Position numbers and translations under genes: made by a program
Shown here: positions 47,859 through 59,690 of the stretch, piece after piece
How the letters are laid out: each line of letters opens with the position of its first letter
Position numbering within the stretch: position 1 is the first letter of the stretch
Source: Limanda limanda
Taxonomy: Eukaryota; Chordata; Actinopteri; Pleuronectiformes; Pleuronectidae
Assembly: GCF_963576545.1 (NCBI RefSeq)
Contig: NC_083655.1
Span: 19,576,204-19,640,203, forward strand
Direction: 5' to 3'
Length of the DNA: 64,000 nucleotides
The notes under the pieces: generated by a model
The model's database searches: none
What the model was told of the DNA's origin: nothing
What the model saw: only the letters and a program-made list of their open reading frames with translations

Positions 47859-49803
47859 AACACTTCAGCAATAGCTTTTAATACATAATGCTTATGCAAT
47901 TCAATCAGTACAGGTTGGCATAATGACTCTGCATTTCAAAATTTAGTTGTTGGTTGTATCGTATGCTCGGCTATATTATAAATGCCATGAGGCTGTGTGG
48001 GCCTTTACAGATTTTAATGCATTCAATATTTCATAACTGTTAATGTCATCATAATGCCATTACATACACAGTTAATCAGCAATAGATATTGTTTACAAAT
48101 ATCATATTTGTAGTGTGCACCGTTGCGCTGGTATTAATGCAATAATACTGAGTGGGCCCCCATGGACTTTAATGCACAACATAATTCAAGTAACTTAAAA
48201 AGCCATCATAATGAAATATTTTATAGATCATCACTATGCAATACAAAGCATGAATGTCTATGGAGATTATATTGCAAAAAATGTTTCATCATTAAATGCA
48301 CAAATAACTGCATTTGATTTAAAAATAGCTTGGCACTACGTAGAATTGTACATTTATCAATATAGAAACTGCAAACGTGGTGGTTTCAAACCAGAGATCA
48401 ACATGGAAAGAGGGCACTGAGGGTACCCACGGAAAAAATAACCACACTGTACTTGAGACTTTGATAGTTTCCCGAACAAAATGAAATGCAGTCCCCTCAC
48501 AAATGGTTCTCGTTATGTGCAAGTTGAGGCGAAAAAGAGCAGCAGTTTGCAGGTGATACTGCAAATTGGTCTTCCTGAAGGCTGGCAGTTGGCAGTCAGC
48601 CTCCATCAGCGTAGACCTCGGACACAGGAAACAACCTCTCTGTGGGTAAAAATGGGCCCGTCAAATCCCATCATCCATTCATCTGTTTGAAAGACAAGAT
48701 AGAGGAATGGAAAATGAGAAGAGAGAGGGGGAGAGAGGGGAGGGGAAGAAAAGATCCTCTTTGGAGCCGAGGAGTGAATTTGGCAGTGGCAGCTCAACTA
48801 ATCAGGTTTACTTAATCAGTGAATTCAGAATGCAAAGCAGGCACAGTCGCAAAAGAGAGGGAAGGCAGAAAAGATAGACGAGCAACAATGCAAAATTAAC
48901 CCTCGGTCCGTGTTTGTTAATTCAGCAAGCAGTGACAGTTATTTATGTGGAGGTGAAGACAGAGCCAACTACCAGCCTGCCTCTGGCACTCTAATCAGGG
49001 CACGGATCCTTCTGCTGCACAGAAAAATAGGGGATGTGGTTATTATCGTGTGGCCACAAACTTTTTACAAATTGAAATACGTTGTTGTGGAATCTCAGAT
49101 TGATGAATCTCAAGATCTGTTCGTCCTATTGTGTGCTTCCTACCTAGTTAAAGACAAAGACACAAAACACAGTTAGCTAAGCGAGGTTAGGATTTTTTTC
49201 ACATGCTCATGAAATATGCATACATACATTGTAGCGACAGGATCCATGCTGAGCAAGAGAGCCGCTGTGGTTCCAGCCTTAATGCAAAGCACCCCACTGG
49301 TAACACTGCATGTGTACGGCAATGTGTTTGTACCCTCTACGTGTTTGTACCCTCAACTGCTTCCTGGCGCCGCAAGGATGACATTGTGTATCAGATAAAA
49401 TGGGTAAAGATCTAACCATAACGGCACAGCGGGAATTCAGTGGCCCAAAGGTTAGAGAAGAGGATTTGACTGGAAGTATCTGGGCCAGAAAAAACAAGGA
49501 AACAAGACATGCTGTTATCTCCCTGCGCAACTCTGCGAGAAGGCCTCAAATTGATCTACCTAAATGTCCAAAGCCTCACAGATGGCTTTTTGTACTTACT
49601 GACAAGCTTGTTCAGGTTGCTTTCCATGTAAAGTTCTTCATATTTCCATATTGTGAACAGCAAATACCATTTCCATCATCTGTTTAAATATATATATATT
49701 CATTGCTTGTCAGTGCCATGAGCAGATAGCAGCTCCCCCATAGATAATGTCCTTAGGTGGTGTGCTACATGACCTTATTGCTGGATGGTAATGTAGTCAA
49801 ACA
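47859..49803. other. Intergenic stretch, no gene recognised
   Basis: AT-rich, with a purine-rich tract at about 48,709-48,756. Frames up to 95 residues have no recognisable domains. Two weakly similar TTTAATGCA...CATCATAATG segments occur near 48,010-48,060 and 48,160-48,215. Confidence 0.5.
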
Positions 49804-50062
49804 GGTGGCCCGGTGGTGCACTTGTGTCACCTCACACCAAGATAATTTATGGTTGAAATCCCCATGGGATCTGTCCTCCTTGTATCCCTGGGTACTCTGG
49901 CTTCGTCCCACAGTCAAGACATGCAGACTGGGGTTAGGTGAATTGGAGTGAATGTGAGTTTTAAAGGGTTGGCCCCGTATTATGCTGGCGACCTGTCCAG
50001 GATGTAACCTGCTTTTTGCCCACTGTCATCTGGGGGTGAGCAGATAAGCAGTATAGATATTG
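49804..50062 (+). mobile_element. Degraded teleost SINE-like repeat
   Basis: The copy starts GGTGGCCCGGTGGTGCACTT and contains GGGTACTCTGGCTTCGTCCC, then CACAGTCAAGACATGCAGAC, GTTAGGTGAATTGG and GGCGACCTGTCCAGGATGTA. These blocks in this order match a very common fish tRNA-related SINE. This copy is diverged and its tail is cut short after GATAAGCAGTATAGATA. Confidence 0.8.
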
Positions 50063-51061
50063 ACGCTTAATGTAAACAGCGTCAACAGGAATAATGAAGC
50101 TCTTCAAGTAGATTTTGACACAGCCCTTTTTAAAGATCAGGTAGTGCAGCAGCACCAATCTTTAAGCCATTATCATGTTATTTGTTACAAATATTGGCCA
50201 AATTACTACCAACCAATTAACAAACAGTTAACCTGGCATTTAAGGCCCCAAGGAAATCAGGCGCCTGCTTGGTCAGTCCGGTCATGTGAATCTCCTCCCA
50301 ACAAGGTTTTATGGTAGCACAACAATGTCACCCTGCCCTGCCTTTCCCTGTGGTAGACAGCAGTCATTATTCACATGGTCACAACAAGTCCTTGTCACAC
50401 GTTGTTGTTGTAAAAATCTGAACAAACTAATTAAGCTGTCATTTTTCACAAATCAGTTCATCTCCTGGGGAAGCATCAATATCCGTGACAAGCTAACTAA
50501 CATTTACGACAAATTCTCAGAAAAAAAATCGTTCCATTAATTTGCCTCTCACCAGATCTGAGCCAAATGACAAACGCGACAAACCACCAACGGTTTAGCA
50601 CATATGAGGAATACTGGGGAGTTGGAAGAAGCTGCAGCATCAGCAGCATATTGTGTCATGGTATACCAGACCATGCAGTACACCAGTACATGGGGTCAGC
50701 CACCTGGCGTGATTGTGTTTATGTGGCATTTTTCCCACATTAAGATATAGGAGTAAGAACAAACAAGTTGGTTAAACATAATAGATGTCCTGCCCTCAGC
50801 CAAGGCTAAAACAGATGTAGCATTTGGAATCATTTGGATAAAACCCAGAGGTGAGCACAAATCTTCCACATGCTTTCACAAATGCTGACGGGTACCCCTG
50901 ACTTAAGAGGATGAAGGGTCCTCTGACATCATCTCATTGGTGCCATTGGGATCTGTTTGTTGGCAAAGTGCTAACAAGCAATTCTGCTCAAAGACATTTT
51001 TACAAAGGAAAAGGAATTGAAGGGCATTAAACTTTACTAAAGTTTCTGTTGCTTTCCAGTG

Positions 51062-51064
<3 letters not shown>
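50063..51064. other. Intergenic stretch, no gene recognised
   Basis: No gene, RNA or repeat recognised. Confidence 0.5.

Positions 51065-51110
<46 letters not shown>
51065..51110. repeat. (GT)23 microsatellite
   Basis: 46 bp of uninterrupted GT. Confidence 0.97.
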
Positions 51111-51112
<2 letters not shown>

Positions 51113-51687
51113 CTAAGAGAGAAAGAGAGTGTGTCCATGAATGGTCCTGCATTATTTATTTGCAGTCATTAAAAGTAATCAATTGAAACTGGCATTGATG
51201 TAGGGGTCTTTATTGAGCTTTCAGGAATCCGTCACTGTAATGTACCGTGTGACTTTCTCACCCTGCTTGATTGTTTTGTCCCACAAAATGCCCAAAGGAA
51301 TGGGAATGGGTTTGTGTGGACCCATCAATGCTAAGCATGCCTCAATACTTTGGGGTTTTACGAAACCCCAGAAGCATTTGCAAGAAAATCAAATTGGCTT
51401 ATCGGCCGAGGATATATTGTGGCGAGATTAGGATGGGTGTTTATGACTTACGAATGCGACGACAGCGGCCGTGTCTCCTCAAAGTGTGTGAATAAAAGCT
51501 GTGAGTTTAACCCAACAGGAGAGACGGATGAGGCAGTAAGAAGGCAGTTAGGGGAATGTGCTGCACTGCTATAAGTGAGTGGGTGTGTTGATTAAAAAAG
51601 AAAGCCCAAGAGTATTGAGTGTTGAATGTGTGTTGACAGAATGTGAAGCCTGCCTCATTAAACAATATAACCAGGGAGAGGCATGTA

Positions 51688-51688
<1 letters not shown>
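51111..51688. other. Intergenic stretch, no gene recognised
   Basis: Three overlapping 72-74-residue frames here are mutual shadows with no recognisable domain. Confidence 0.45.
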
Positions 51689-51745
<57 letters not shown>

Positions 51746-51755
51746 TTGTGTGTGT
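51689..51755. repeat. (TG)n microsatellite
   Basis: About 67 bp of TG with short interruptions after 51,742; it accounts for the Cys/Val- and His/Thr-repeat frames. Confidence 0.96.
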
Positions 51756-52280
51756 CGGCCTGGACCGAACATTATTGCATCTCTTTATGCAGCATGTAAA
51801 TCAAAGTGCCACGCAATATGGAAGACCCTTCGAGCCTAATCCTGCTATCTCCTGCACGTCCTCATGTTGCCACGGGGGCCTGAGTGAAGGAAACAAACTC
51901 CAGCCACTGGAGGATATGAGAGTGGCGCCCTCCTGTCAGTTCAATTCAAGGTTGTTGTGGTGCATTCCAGATACAGAAAACAAACCAATGACATGAATGT
52001 GTAAGCCCGAGACAGGTTCCTTACCTTTGCACTGTGTTGTTGCCTATAGTGACCCCAAATCATACATTACACTGACACGACTGCAGCTTTCAATAGCTTA
52101 TACTCAATGTGACAAATTTTCACCAGATATTTCTCAATTAAAGGCATACTCATGTCATTTTGGGAGGGAAAAAAACACAGGTGTTATCTGCAATTCTGGA
52201 ATATTATCTGGAATAGAAAACTGATCAAATTAATTTTGAATTGACCGTTCCAACTATATATAAGACGATAGAATGAAAGA
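51756..52280. other. Intergenic stretch, no gene recognised
   Basis: Nothing recognised between two microsatellites. Confidence 0.45.
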
Positions 52281-52344
52281 GATAGACATATAGATAGATA
52301 TATGATAGATATATGATAGATAGATAGATAGATAGATAGATAGA
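52281..52344. repeat. (GATA)n-type tetranucleotide microsatellite
   Basis: Imperfect GATA/TAGA units become regular from about 52,316 to 52,344. Confidence 0.92.
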
Positions 52345-52429
52345 CCTTTCTGCTGCTTGTCTGACTGATATCTCTCAGTGGATGTCCGCACACTACTTGA
52401 AAATGTGCATGGCTGTACATGATCCATGC

Positions 52430-52526
52430 TGTTCTGGGTTTGTACCCTTATGGTTGAATGCGCTTACTGTAAGTTGCTTTGGATAAAAGCGTCATCTAAA
52501 TTATATGTAATGTTATGTAATGTAAT
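52430..52526 (+). mobile_element. 3' tail of a teleost SINE/LINE
   Basis: It contains GGGTTTGTACCCTTATGGTT and then TGTAAGTTGCTTTGGATAAA followed by AGCGTCATCTAAAT and TGTAATG repeats. This is the conserved 3' tail shared by many fish SINEs and their partner LINEs. The 5' tRNA part is missing. Confidence 0.82.
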
Positions 52527-52530
52527 ATAT

Positions 52531-52531
52531 G

Positions 52532-52562
<31 letters not shown>
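52531..52562. repeat. (GT)n microsatellite
   Basis: About 32 bp of GT with one GC interruption, directly after the SINE tail. Confidence 0.92.
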
Positions 52563-53923
52563 CCCTTGCTGACAATAGTGCACAGCTGGATCACCTGCAA
52601 AGGGGGCCTAAAGTAACGTAGTGCAACTGCCTTATCATTCATTTTCTGAACAGTGTGTGTGTTTCAGAACATTTTAATATCGATAAAACCACAATTCAGC
52701 CAATATTCATCAACATAAAGTGCATCCAATTCAAGCACAGTAAATTGTTATTGACTGTGTCGGTGCAGCTTATTGCTGTAGGCTGAGATAATAATAATAA
52801 TAATTATAATCCATTAACAAAAGATTGTTACTCGTATAGAAATATAAGTCTATATATGTATTTTTTAATGAGCTATAGGAGAGCATATTATTGACAGAAA
52901 AATCAGCATAAACTGAGCCCTGAGCACAGATAACAAATAGAAGTTCTAAATATTGTCCGCAGGGTAATTAGTTTATTATACAGGTGAGATTGTATTATGA
53001 TACACAGTTGAAACAAAAATTGCCCAAAATGAAATGAAACTCAAAAGCTCAGCCCACGGCAGATATTAATTCTTCAGATTCTCCTCCCGCACCTGACTGA
53101 CTGTGAGCCACGGTGCACTTTAATAAGAATAGAGACAAGACTGTGAATGAAGCTTTTACGACATCGGAAAAGCGTAGAAAAGGGGATTTCATGGTTCCTT
53201 AGTTCGCACCTGCATTTTGCACGGATCCCATAATTTTAATTGGAGGAAGAAGAAAACAAAACGGTTGGAATGATTACATCTGGGCTGGTGCTGATGTTTG
53301 TTAACTGGCGGTTTGAGCTACAGTGTGTTGTTGTGCTGCAGTTTCAATGCAGCCTGATGTGTCAGATCCGCTGCAGGATCCAATCAACAGATTTCCAATG
53401 ACAGGGTGGAAGTGTTCAATAAAAGAAAATCCCCCTTAGGATGCTCTTATTTACCCACAGCAAAGTCAAAGCTGTGCCCAGATTCACTGCAACACCGGTG
53501 TGAAGTGTCACTGTTCAGTCACTGTTTCATACTGGTTTGGTTGCCTGACAACAGCACTGCAAAGACATGTAAATGAGAACAGTTGTCGTGACTGTTTGAC
53601 TGTATTCAAATACTGTATGCATGCCAATACAATGCATGGTTATGTTAATGAGAGTTTTTTTTTTTCTTGCTACACTGAGCAACATTTGCAGAAAGCTTCA
53701 GGTACTTTCCATTGAAACTAGTGGTTTTTGACATTTCCTCAATTTAGCTAAATGACCCGGACATGTTTTGACCTCGTCTGTCTGTGTCAGCCTCACTTAG
53801 TATGGATAGATGTACTTTGCTCATGGTAATGAAAGGTGAGAATAGTCTGAAGAAAGTGCTTTCAAGATATGAGGAAAGGAGCCTAGAGAAGAAAATAATA
53901 AGACAGAAAGAGAACGAGCTAGC
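52563..53923. other. Intergenic stretch, no gene recognised
   Basis: AT-rich; a short ATA repeat lies near 52,790-52,803. No gene recognised. Confidence 0.5.
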
Positions 53924-54645
53924 TATTTCCCTTCAGTGATAATACGTAAATAGTTTAGGTTTTCAAACTCGAATAACGTGTGACCACTGGCCAGATTATT
54001 ATCTAATGAATTAGGGCAACATGGACACTCATAAATTAAATAAATGTTTCTCCCAAAAGAATTTAATTAAATGTCTTTAAAAGAAAATGTGCATTTCCCT
54101 CTCATCTTCCTCATATATTGACTACTGTTAATTACAGTTCTGAATCTGACAGATGTTCTTAGCAATCATTTCTTTGGCAGTATGAAATTACCTTGAAAGG
54201 GGTTGATAATAAATCTAATGATGTCAATGGTGTATTAGAATTAAGAATGCCCAATTAAGTTTTCTGAAGAGAACAGGTTAAGTATTTCTCAACAGTGGAA
54301 ATACATAAATAGTTTAGGTCTTAAACTCTAATTACATGGGGTCACTGGCCAGATTATTCTCTTCTATAATGAGCAACATGGGCATTCATAAACAAACTAA
54401 CGTATTTTGTTTTCTACTCAAAATTTTAATTAAATATATTGTAAAGCAAATTTGTATTTCGCTCTTATCACCCTCACACCTTGAATTGTGTTAAGCACTG
54501 TTCATTTCTGATCCTGGCAGATGTGGACTACTCCGTGCGTAGTTCTGATTTCTTTGGCACAATAAAATAACCATGAAAAACTGATTATTATGATAATGAT
54601 TTCAATGGTGTATTAGAATTCAAGGATGCTGGATTAATTGTATCA
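53924..54645. repeat. Diverged tandem duplication, unit about 359 bp
   Basis: Unit 1 (53,924-54,282) and unit 2 (54,283-about 54,645) share the same ordered words: TATTTC, CGTAAATAGTTTAGG / CATAAATAGTTTAGG, CACTGGCCAGATTATT, GCAACATGG, CATTTCC or TATTTCG before CTCTYATC, and ATTTCTTTGGCA. Both end with TCAATGGTGTATTAGAATT. The copies differ by many substitutions and small indels, so the duplication is old. No coding frame spans it. Confidence 0.85.
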
Positions 54646-54954
54646 AAGCAAGATGATGTGGATGATCACCAGTTGCTAATATCCAGTAGCTTGTTCACAG
54701 AGCTCTATGTTTTGACTCCAGTCTCCTGCTGGCTCTGCTCATCGATGTTTGTTTGCGTTGATGATGATACCTTAAGGCCACAGTATACCTTGAGATGGTC
54801 AGATCATTCAACATCATCTAAAACCGTACCCATAGTTGATGCACAGGTAAGGACTGTGGCACTTTTTTCCTACGGTGTAAGTCTTGATATAGTTGGCTAC
54901 AAAAACTCAGAACCAACAAAACAAAGGAAACGTCCTACTCTCATCGTGGGTCAA

Positions 54955-55065
54955 CAAGGGATTCATCTGGTTCTGCACGAGGTTTGTTCGTGTTAAAAGG
55001 GAGTTTTTCTTTCCCACACTGTCATCGAAAGTGTTTGCTCATTGAGGAATTTTTTGGGGAATTAA
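54955..55065 (+). mobile_element. Fragment of a teleost LINE 3' region
   Basis: The words CTGGTTCTGCACGAGGTTTG and TTAAAAGGGAGTTTTTCTTT, then CCCACACTGTCATCGAAAGT and TTGCTCAT, match in order a very common fish repeat whose consensus contains GTTCTGCTCGAGGTTTC, GGGAGTTTTTCCTTCC and TGCTTGCTCAT. Both ends are missing. The 112-residue frame at 54,658-54,996 partly overlaps it and is not a gene. Confidence 0.7.
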
Positions 55066-55562
55066 TAATTAGTCTGATTAGGACTTGATCTATATGAACG
55101 GTTTCCTGAGCTAACATGGGTAAGCTCACCGGCAAAAACATCTAAAACTGGATAAATCAGAAACAAAAAAGGATTGTCTAGTATTTTAACATATTAATCA
55201 GCCTATCGTTAATCACAGTCAGACAATTAGTTTTATCGTCAAAGCCTAAGACAGACACTACCAAGCCAAAAATAGCCAGTGGAGAATATGTTCTCAAAAG
55301 GCTTTGCTGCTTGTAAAAATTGCCATATTATAAACTTTTGATAGCCACAAGCTAGGCATGTTGCCAATTAAGAAACAGTTGTGGGTTTGCAAAAGTGGAA
55401 CCTTTGCTCTCCGGTCAGTTCAGTGTCGACCACATCATCTCCTGGAAAAATCCTTTCTCTTCTCTGTACTGCAGTAAGTAGTAAAGCTGGTATGCAACAT
55501 TTTTTAGCTCCAAGTCAAACATGATCTGCTCAGTTTGAGTTGCCGTTGTCTTGAGTACACGT
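55066..55562. other. Intergenic stretch, no gene recognised
   Basis: Nothing recognised. Confidence 0.45.
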
Positions 55563-55576
55563 ACACACACGCACAT

Positions 55577-55631
<55 letters not shown>
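55563..55631. repeat. (AC)n microsatellite
   Basis: About 69 bp of AC with several AA and GC interruptions. Confidence 0.95.
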
Positions 55632-57304
55632 GTGTCATAGAAACCCTCATCCTATGTCTTTTGCATGACAGTGATCCTACGCAGAATTATAAACCATTCA
55701 AAACATATTTTGCCTCAATGAATTAATTTGAAGTAAATCAAAGTCATTATTATTTGTTAGAATACATATCAGCATGTTGGCGGATTCCGATGATGCCTCT
55801 GTGGAAAAAAGAGGATTCGATCAAGTGGACACGAGGACTGTGTCACCATCGTAATTTGAACGCTGATGAGAATCTGCTTTAATAGAAGCCTTAAGTAACT
55901 CACGTGAGAGCCACTCGAGATCTTCTAATTTGTTTGTAATAGTTAATTAGAAGAGAGTGAGCGGGGTTCATTTTTCTCCTGCTTTGCTCAGCTGCCTCCG
56001 CACACACAGGCCGTTAGGATATAATTGAGGCTGTCATTCTGTGGCCGCGCCGCAAATGGCTTCTTGAAGAAGTCCCTCTTACTTTCTGGCTGCCTGTCTG
56101 TCACCACGGGTATTGCCTTTTTGCTCCCCGTCTTTATTCCTTTTAATCATTGACTTCATTTCGCAGATAGGAGGGCTGACATTGAGAGAACCTTTCATTG
56201 CCGTTCGGTGATTCTCATTGTCTGGTATTGTAATGGATGTCATGCTGCGGAATGGAGGACAGGCTGAATAGCGCCGGCTGAATAGCGCTGTAATATGTTT
56301 CTGTCCTTCGTCTCCCGACTGTGGCGTGTATCTTGAAGCCATTTAGCCCGACACTTACCACAGATAATGCCAAGTTTGAGTCCAGTTTCAAAACACTGCA
56401 TGACTTCATCTATGGCAGCTGTAAATAATCCAATAAATGGATGAGTGTGTTGCATTTCTGTCTGTGCGAGTGGTGTGTGTTTAACTATGATTGACTGTGT
56501 TGATATTGCCAGATACATGCGGCAGGTTGGAAATTAGGCAAAACAGAAGGTTGATACCACAGGAACACAATTAAAGATAATTGCAGCGTCAAATATCTGT
56601 TAATTTGTTTTAGATTTCACATCCACTCAGTCTCCAGGATGAGCCACAGTTAAACATATTGTTTTGAATAGTGCTTTTATATCAATGCCCATTCAGTTCC
56701 CAGCTGTAAAAAGCTACTTTAAAATGCATTATTTAGAGCTTGTTGACAACATGAGCCTTAATGTATCATCAGACTGAGCATGAGGCAAAGTCTACAGGTA
56801 GCAGGAAAATACAAGCATTAAAGAAGCAAGTAGATACCATCAATCATAACTTAGCAATGCTTATGTTTCGTGACTTGTCATTTAACACTTTGTGATTTAA
56901 CCCATAACTCAAAGTAATATGACCACGGCCTTAAATATCCAAAACTTCCAATTGTGAAACCGAATACATAATGCCCACTTTTAGCCAAATTGCATTTGTT
57001 GCCTAAACCTAATTAACTCGGATATAGACTTAATTAATTTTCTTCTGGGACCACCATCAACCCCAGACACCTCACGCTGGTTCTGCCGCCTTTAATAAAG
57101 GCAGAACTTCATTAACTTAAACAATTACCCTGCAAGACAGAGAACTTTTGCAATTGCAGTGTGTTCTGTGTTTTTCCTTAGAAAGTCTTGTCAATACCAC
57201 CTGTAAATGGGATGATATTGAACTTCAGATTTATTGCTTTCTTTTGCAAAAATTTAAATATGCTTCACAGTGTGAGTCAGAACCTACAGCCTTTTTTCCT
57301 ACTT
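55632..57304. other. Intergenic stretch, no gene recognised
   Basis: Overlapping minus-strand frames near 56,079-56,518 have no recognisable domain. Confidence 0.45.
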
Positions 57305-57535
57305 GTGGCGCCTGTGGCACAGGAGGTAGAGCAGGTCACCCACTAATTGGAAGTTCGATGGTTCAATCCCCGGCTCCACACGTGGAGGTATCCTAGGGCA
57401 GGAGACTGAACCCCAAATTACCCCTGATGTTCCATCGGTGTGTGTGTGTGTGTTTGAGAAGGTGTGTGAATGGGTAAATAAGACCTGTAGTGAGGCTGTG
57501 AAGACGATGCTAATGCAGTCAATTACATTACTCTC
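57305..57535 (+). mobile_element. tRNA-derived SINE
   Basis: The head GTGGCGCCTGTGGCACAGGA runs into GGTAGAGCAGG (A-box region). The B box GGTTCAATCCC is at 57,360-57,370, followed by CCGGCTCCACA. The body has CTGAACCCCAAATTACCCCT, then GTTCCATCGGTGTGTG with a short GT expansion and GTGAATGGGTAAATAAGACC. These are the parts of a teleost tRNA-derived SINE in order. It is not a functional tRNA: the acceptor and anticodon arms are not maintained. The 3' tail is diverged. Confidence 0.88.
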
Positions 57536-59534
57536 TGGATATATGGGTCCACAGATACATATTTCAGATTGGATCCAATTTCTTTGTTATGAAATTACAA
57601 GCTAGGATAAAAATTTAATTTTAACATTCACAAATTACAACTATTATCAAACTATCCATCAATTATGATCAGATAATTGAATTGGGTGCCTGTTATACCT
57701 GTAGCCTAATCTATCTACCTGTCAACAAAACATTAATATTAAACATCTCTGCAAAATGTCCACTGCTAACATTTGATTGACTTCCCCTGAGATATCTGCT
57801 GGTGGCACCTCAGCATGATTGTGGCTATTTTCAGTAAAAATTATTTATTTCTTAAGTTCAGGAAGCACGTAAAGTTCTTTTTTTCCGGGTTCGGGGAAGT
57901 TTACAATGGGTTGATAAATGTTAAACTGATCGTGTGCTGCTGCAGCAGCTGTATACGTTGTGCACCCTGACCTTCACCCAAATATTTCCCTGGGCTATCG
58001 GTGAAGCTATGTTTCTTGCAATGACCCTAACTATTGTTTGCAAAATTACAAATGTACAATCTTTGCTCATGAATTGAATATTTGAGTGTGAAAAAAAATG
58101 TCTTACAAGCCAGAGGTGTTGACGTGCAAGCTGTAGTCCCCAAATTGTGAAAGAGTTTCACAATGAAATAGAAAATGATCACGTCGATCATGGGTGATTT
58201 ACAACATGATGTACAGTTATTTCCATGAAATTAGAATTTGCCTCACCTCACATTTAATTCATGGAGAACATTCCAATAAAGTCCATGAAATGATTTCTCT
58301 ATGTAAAGCATTCATTAGAGTTGGTCTACACACTTCCGTGTGTCTGTTTAACTGCTGCGTCTTTATTCACACACATGAAATGACTTCAAAGCTTCTTCCC
58401 TGCTGCTTCATGACATTTCCCGCGTCCAAGGGAGGTTAGATGGATTGGTCTGAAAAAAAGAGAACTGCAACGCTGGGTCTGGCTACAGGGACAGTCTAAT
58501 TAACATTTGAATTAACACAAAATATTGTTAACTCGAGGCCAACCTCAGAGCCATGTCTGGGACAGACTCATTACATTCGTTGTTAGCCTCTCTACTCTTG
58601 CCCTTCGACGTGCTACCTGTGAAAAAGTCAACCTCCAGAAGAATGAACAGACTTGCACGGATTAAATTCCCTGGTGTGTTACTGCTTTAAATTGAAAAAC
58701 TGCATTCTGAGTAGATAGAGCAGCTTTGGGTTTAGCCATAATCTGGATTTACATTATCGAAAAAGCTTATTTTAGTCCAGTACTGCAAACTCATGAACAA
58801 CATGAGTGCTGTCATGTATGTACATTGAAGACCATGTTGTGTAACAGTGTGGCATGCAGATTGATTTAATTTGACAGCAGGCCAGGAGAGTGACAGGGCT
58901 CAGAAAAGACTCCATGGAAGTCATGACTGTTATTTCTGTCCTCAGGGGAAAAAACTGTCTTGACAATTATGTTGCAGCTGAAGGACGGTGTTGACATGAC
59001 TAAGCTTAATGTTAACAGCACAGCTGTACTAAAGCAATGCATCATGAAGCATATGCAAGATTTAATGTTGCTTCATCATTGAATCCGTATCAGTTGCTGC
59101 TGCACAGTTCACCCATAAACACAATTAACGTTAATGAAATGGGTTTTTGATGGTTTTCTCTGCTCAGTTGGGGAAAATGAAACATGCTCAATAAATTTGC
59201 AGAATACAGAAGACTACGATCACTTAATTTGTTCAACTCTTACATTTAGTTTGGCAACATTATGGGCCAATCACATTCAATAGTTTTCAATTTGATTCCA
59301 CATATTGCTTTTTTGCCACTAGGAGTTAATTGGTCAACAGTTTATCCAACCTGAAAAACCACAGAGGTCGTTTGTGCCGACCCTCTGACACGACCTATAG
59401 GGGCATCTCCTGAAGTATTCCAACTTTGGCTGGTGTTGTAAGGTTGACAGTCTGACTTTTATCTCACAAGTCAAACGTTTCCCCACACAAAACCACTATG
59501 CGTTTTAAATGCGTTTAAGGTCCAGATGACATTT
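57536..59534. other. Intergenic stretch, no gene recognised
   Basis: AT-rich; no gene, RNA or repeat recognised. Confidence 0.5.
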
Positions 59535-59690
59535 CAGCTGTTTTCAGACATGATTTGCAGAGGATCTCCCGAAAGAGATTTGGGTCCAGTTTTCCTTTCC
59601 ACAGCAAAATAGGAGGATCTCCACTCAGACATGTTCATAACAGCAACAAATCCAGAGTGTTCAGGTGAGGGGTGGTGCAGCCGACTGAGG
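59535..59690 (+). repeat. Unnamed dispersed repeat, copy 2
   Basis: Same ordered blocks as 37,843-37,985: CAGCTGTTTTCAGACATGAT, TTTTCCTTTCCACA, GTTCATAACAGCAACA and GTGTTCAGGTGAGGGGTGGT followed by GCAGCC. Confidence 0.5.

Noticed and set aside
54658..54996. 112-residue open frame
   Set aside because: Its 3' end runs into a recognised LINE fragment and the rest has no domain signature.
57305..57376. Possible tRNA gene (A and B boxes)
   Set aside because: The arms do not fold as a tRNA, and the downstream body is that of a SINE.
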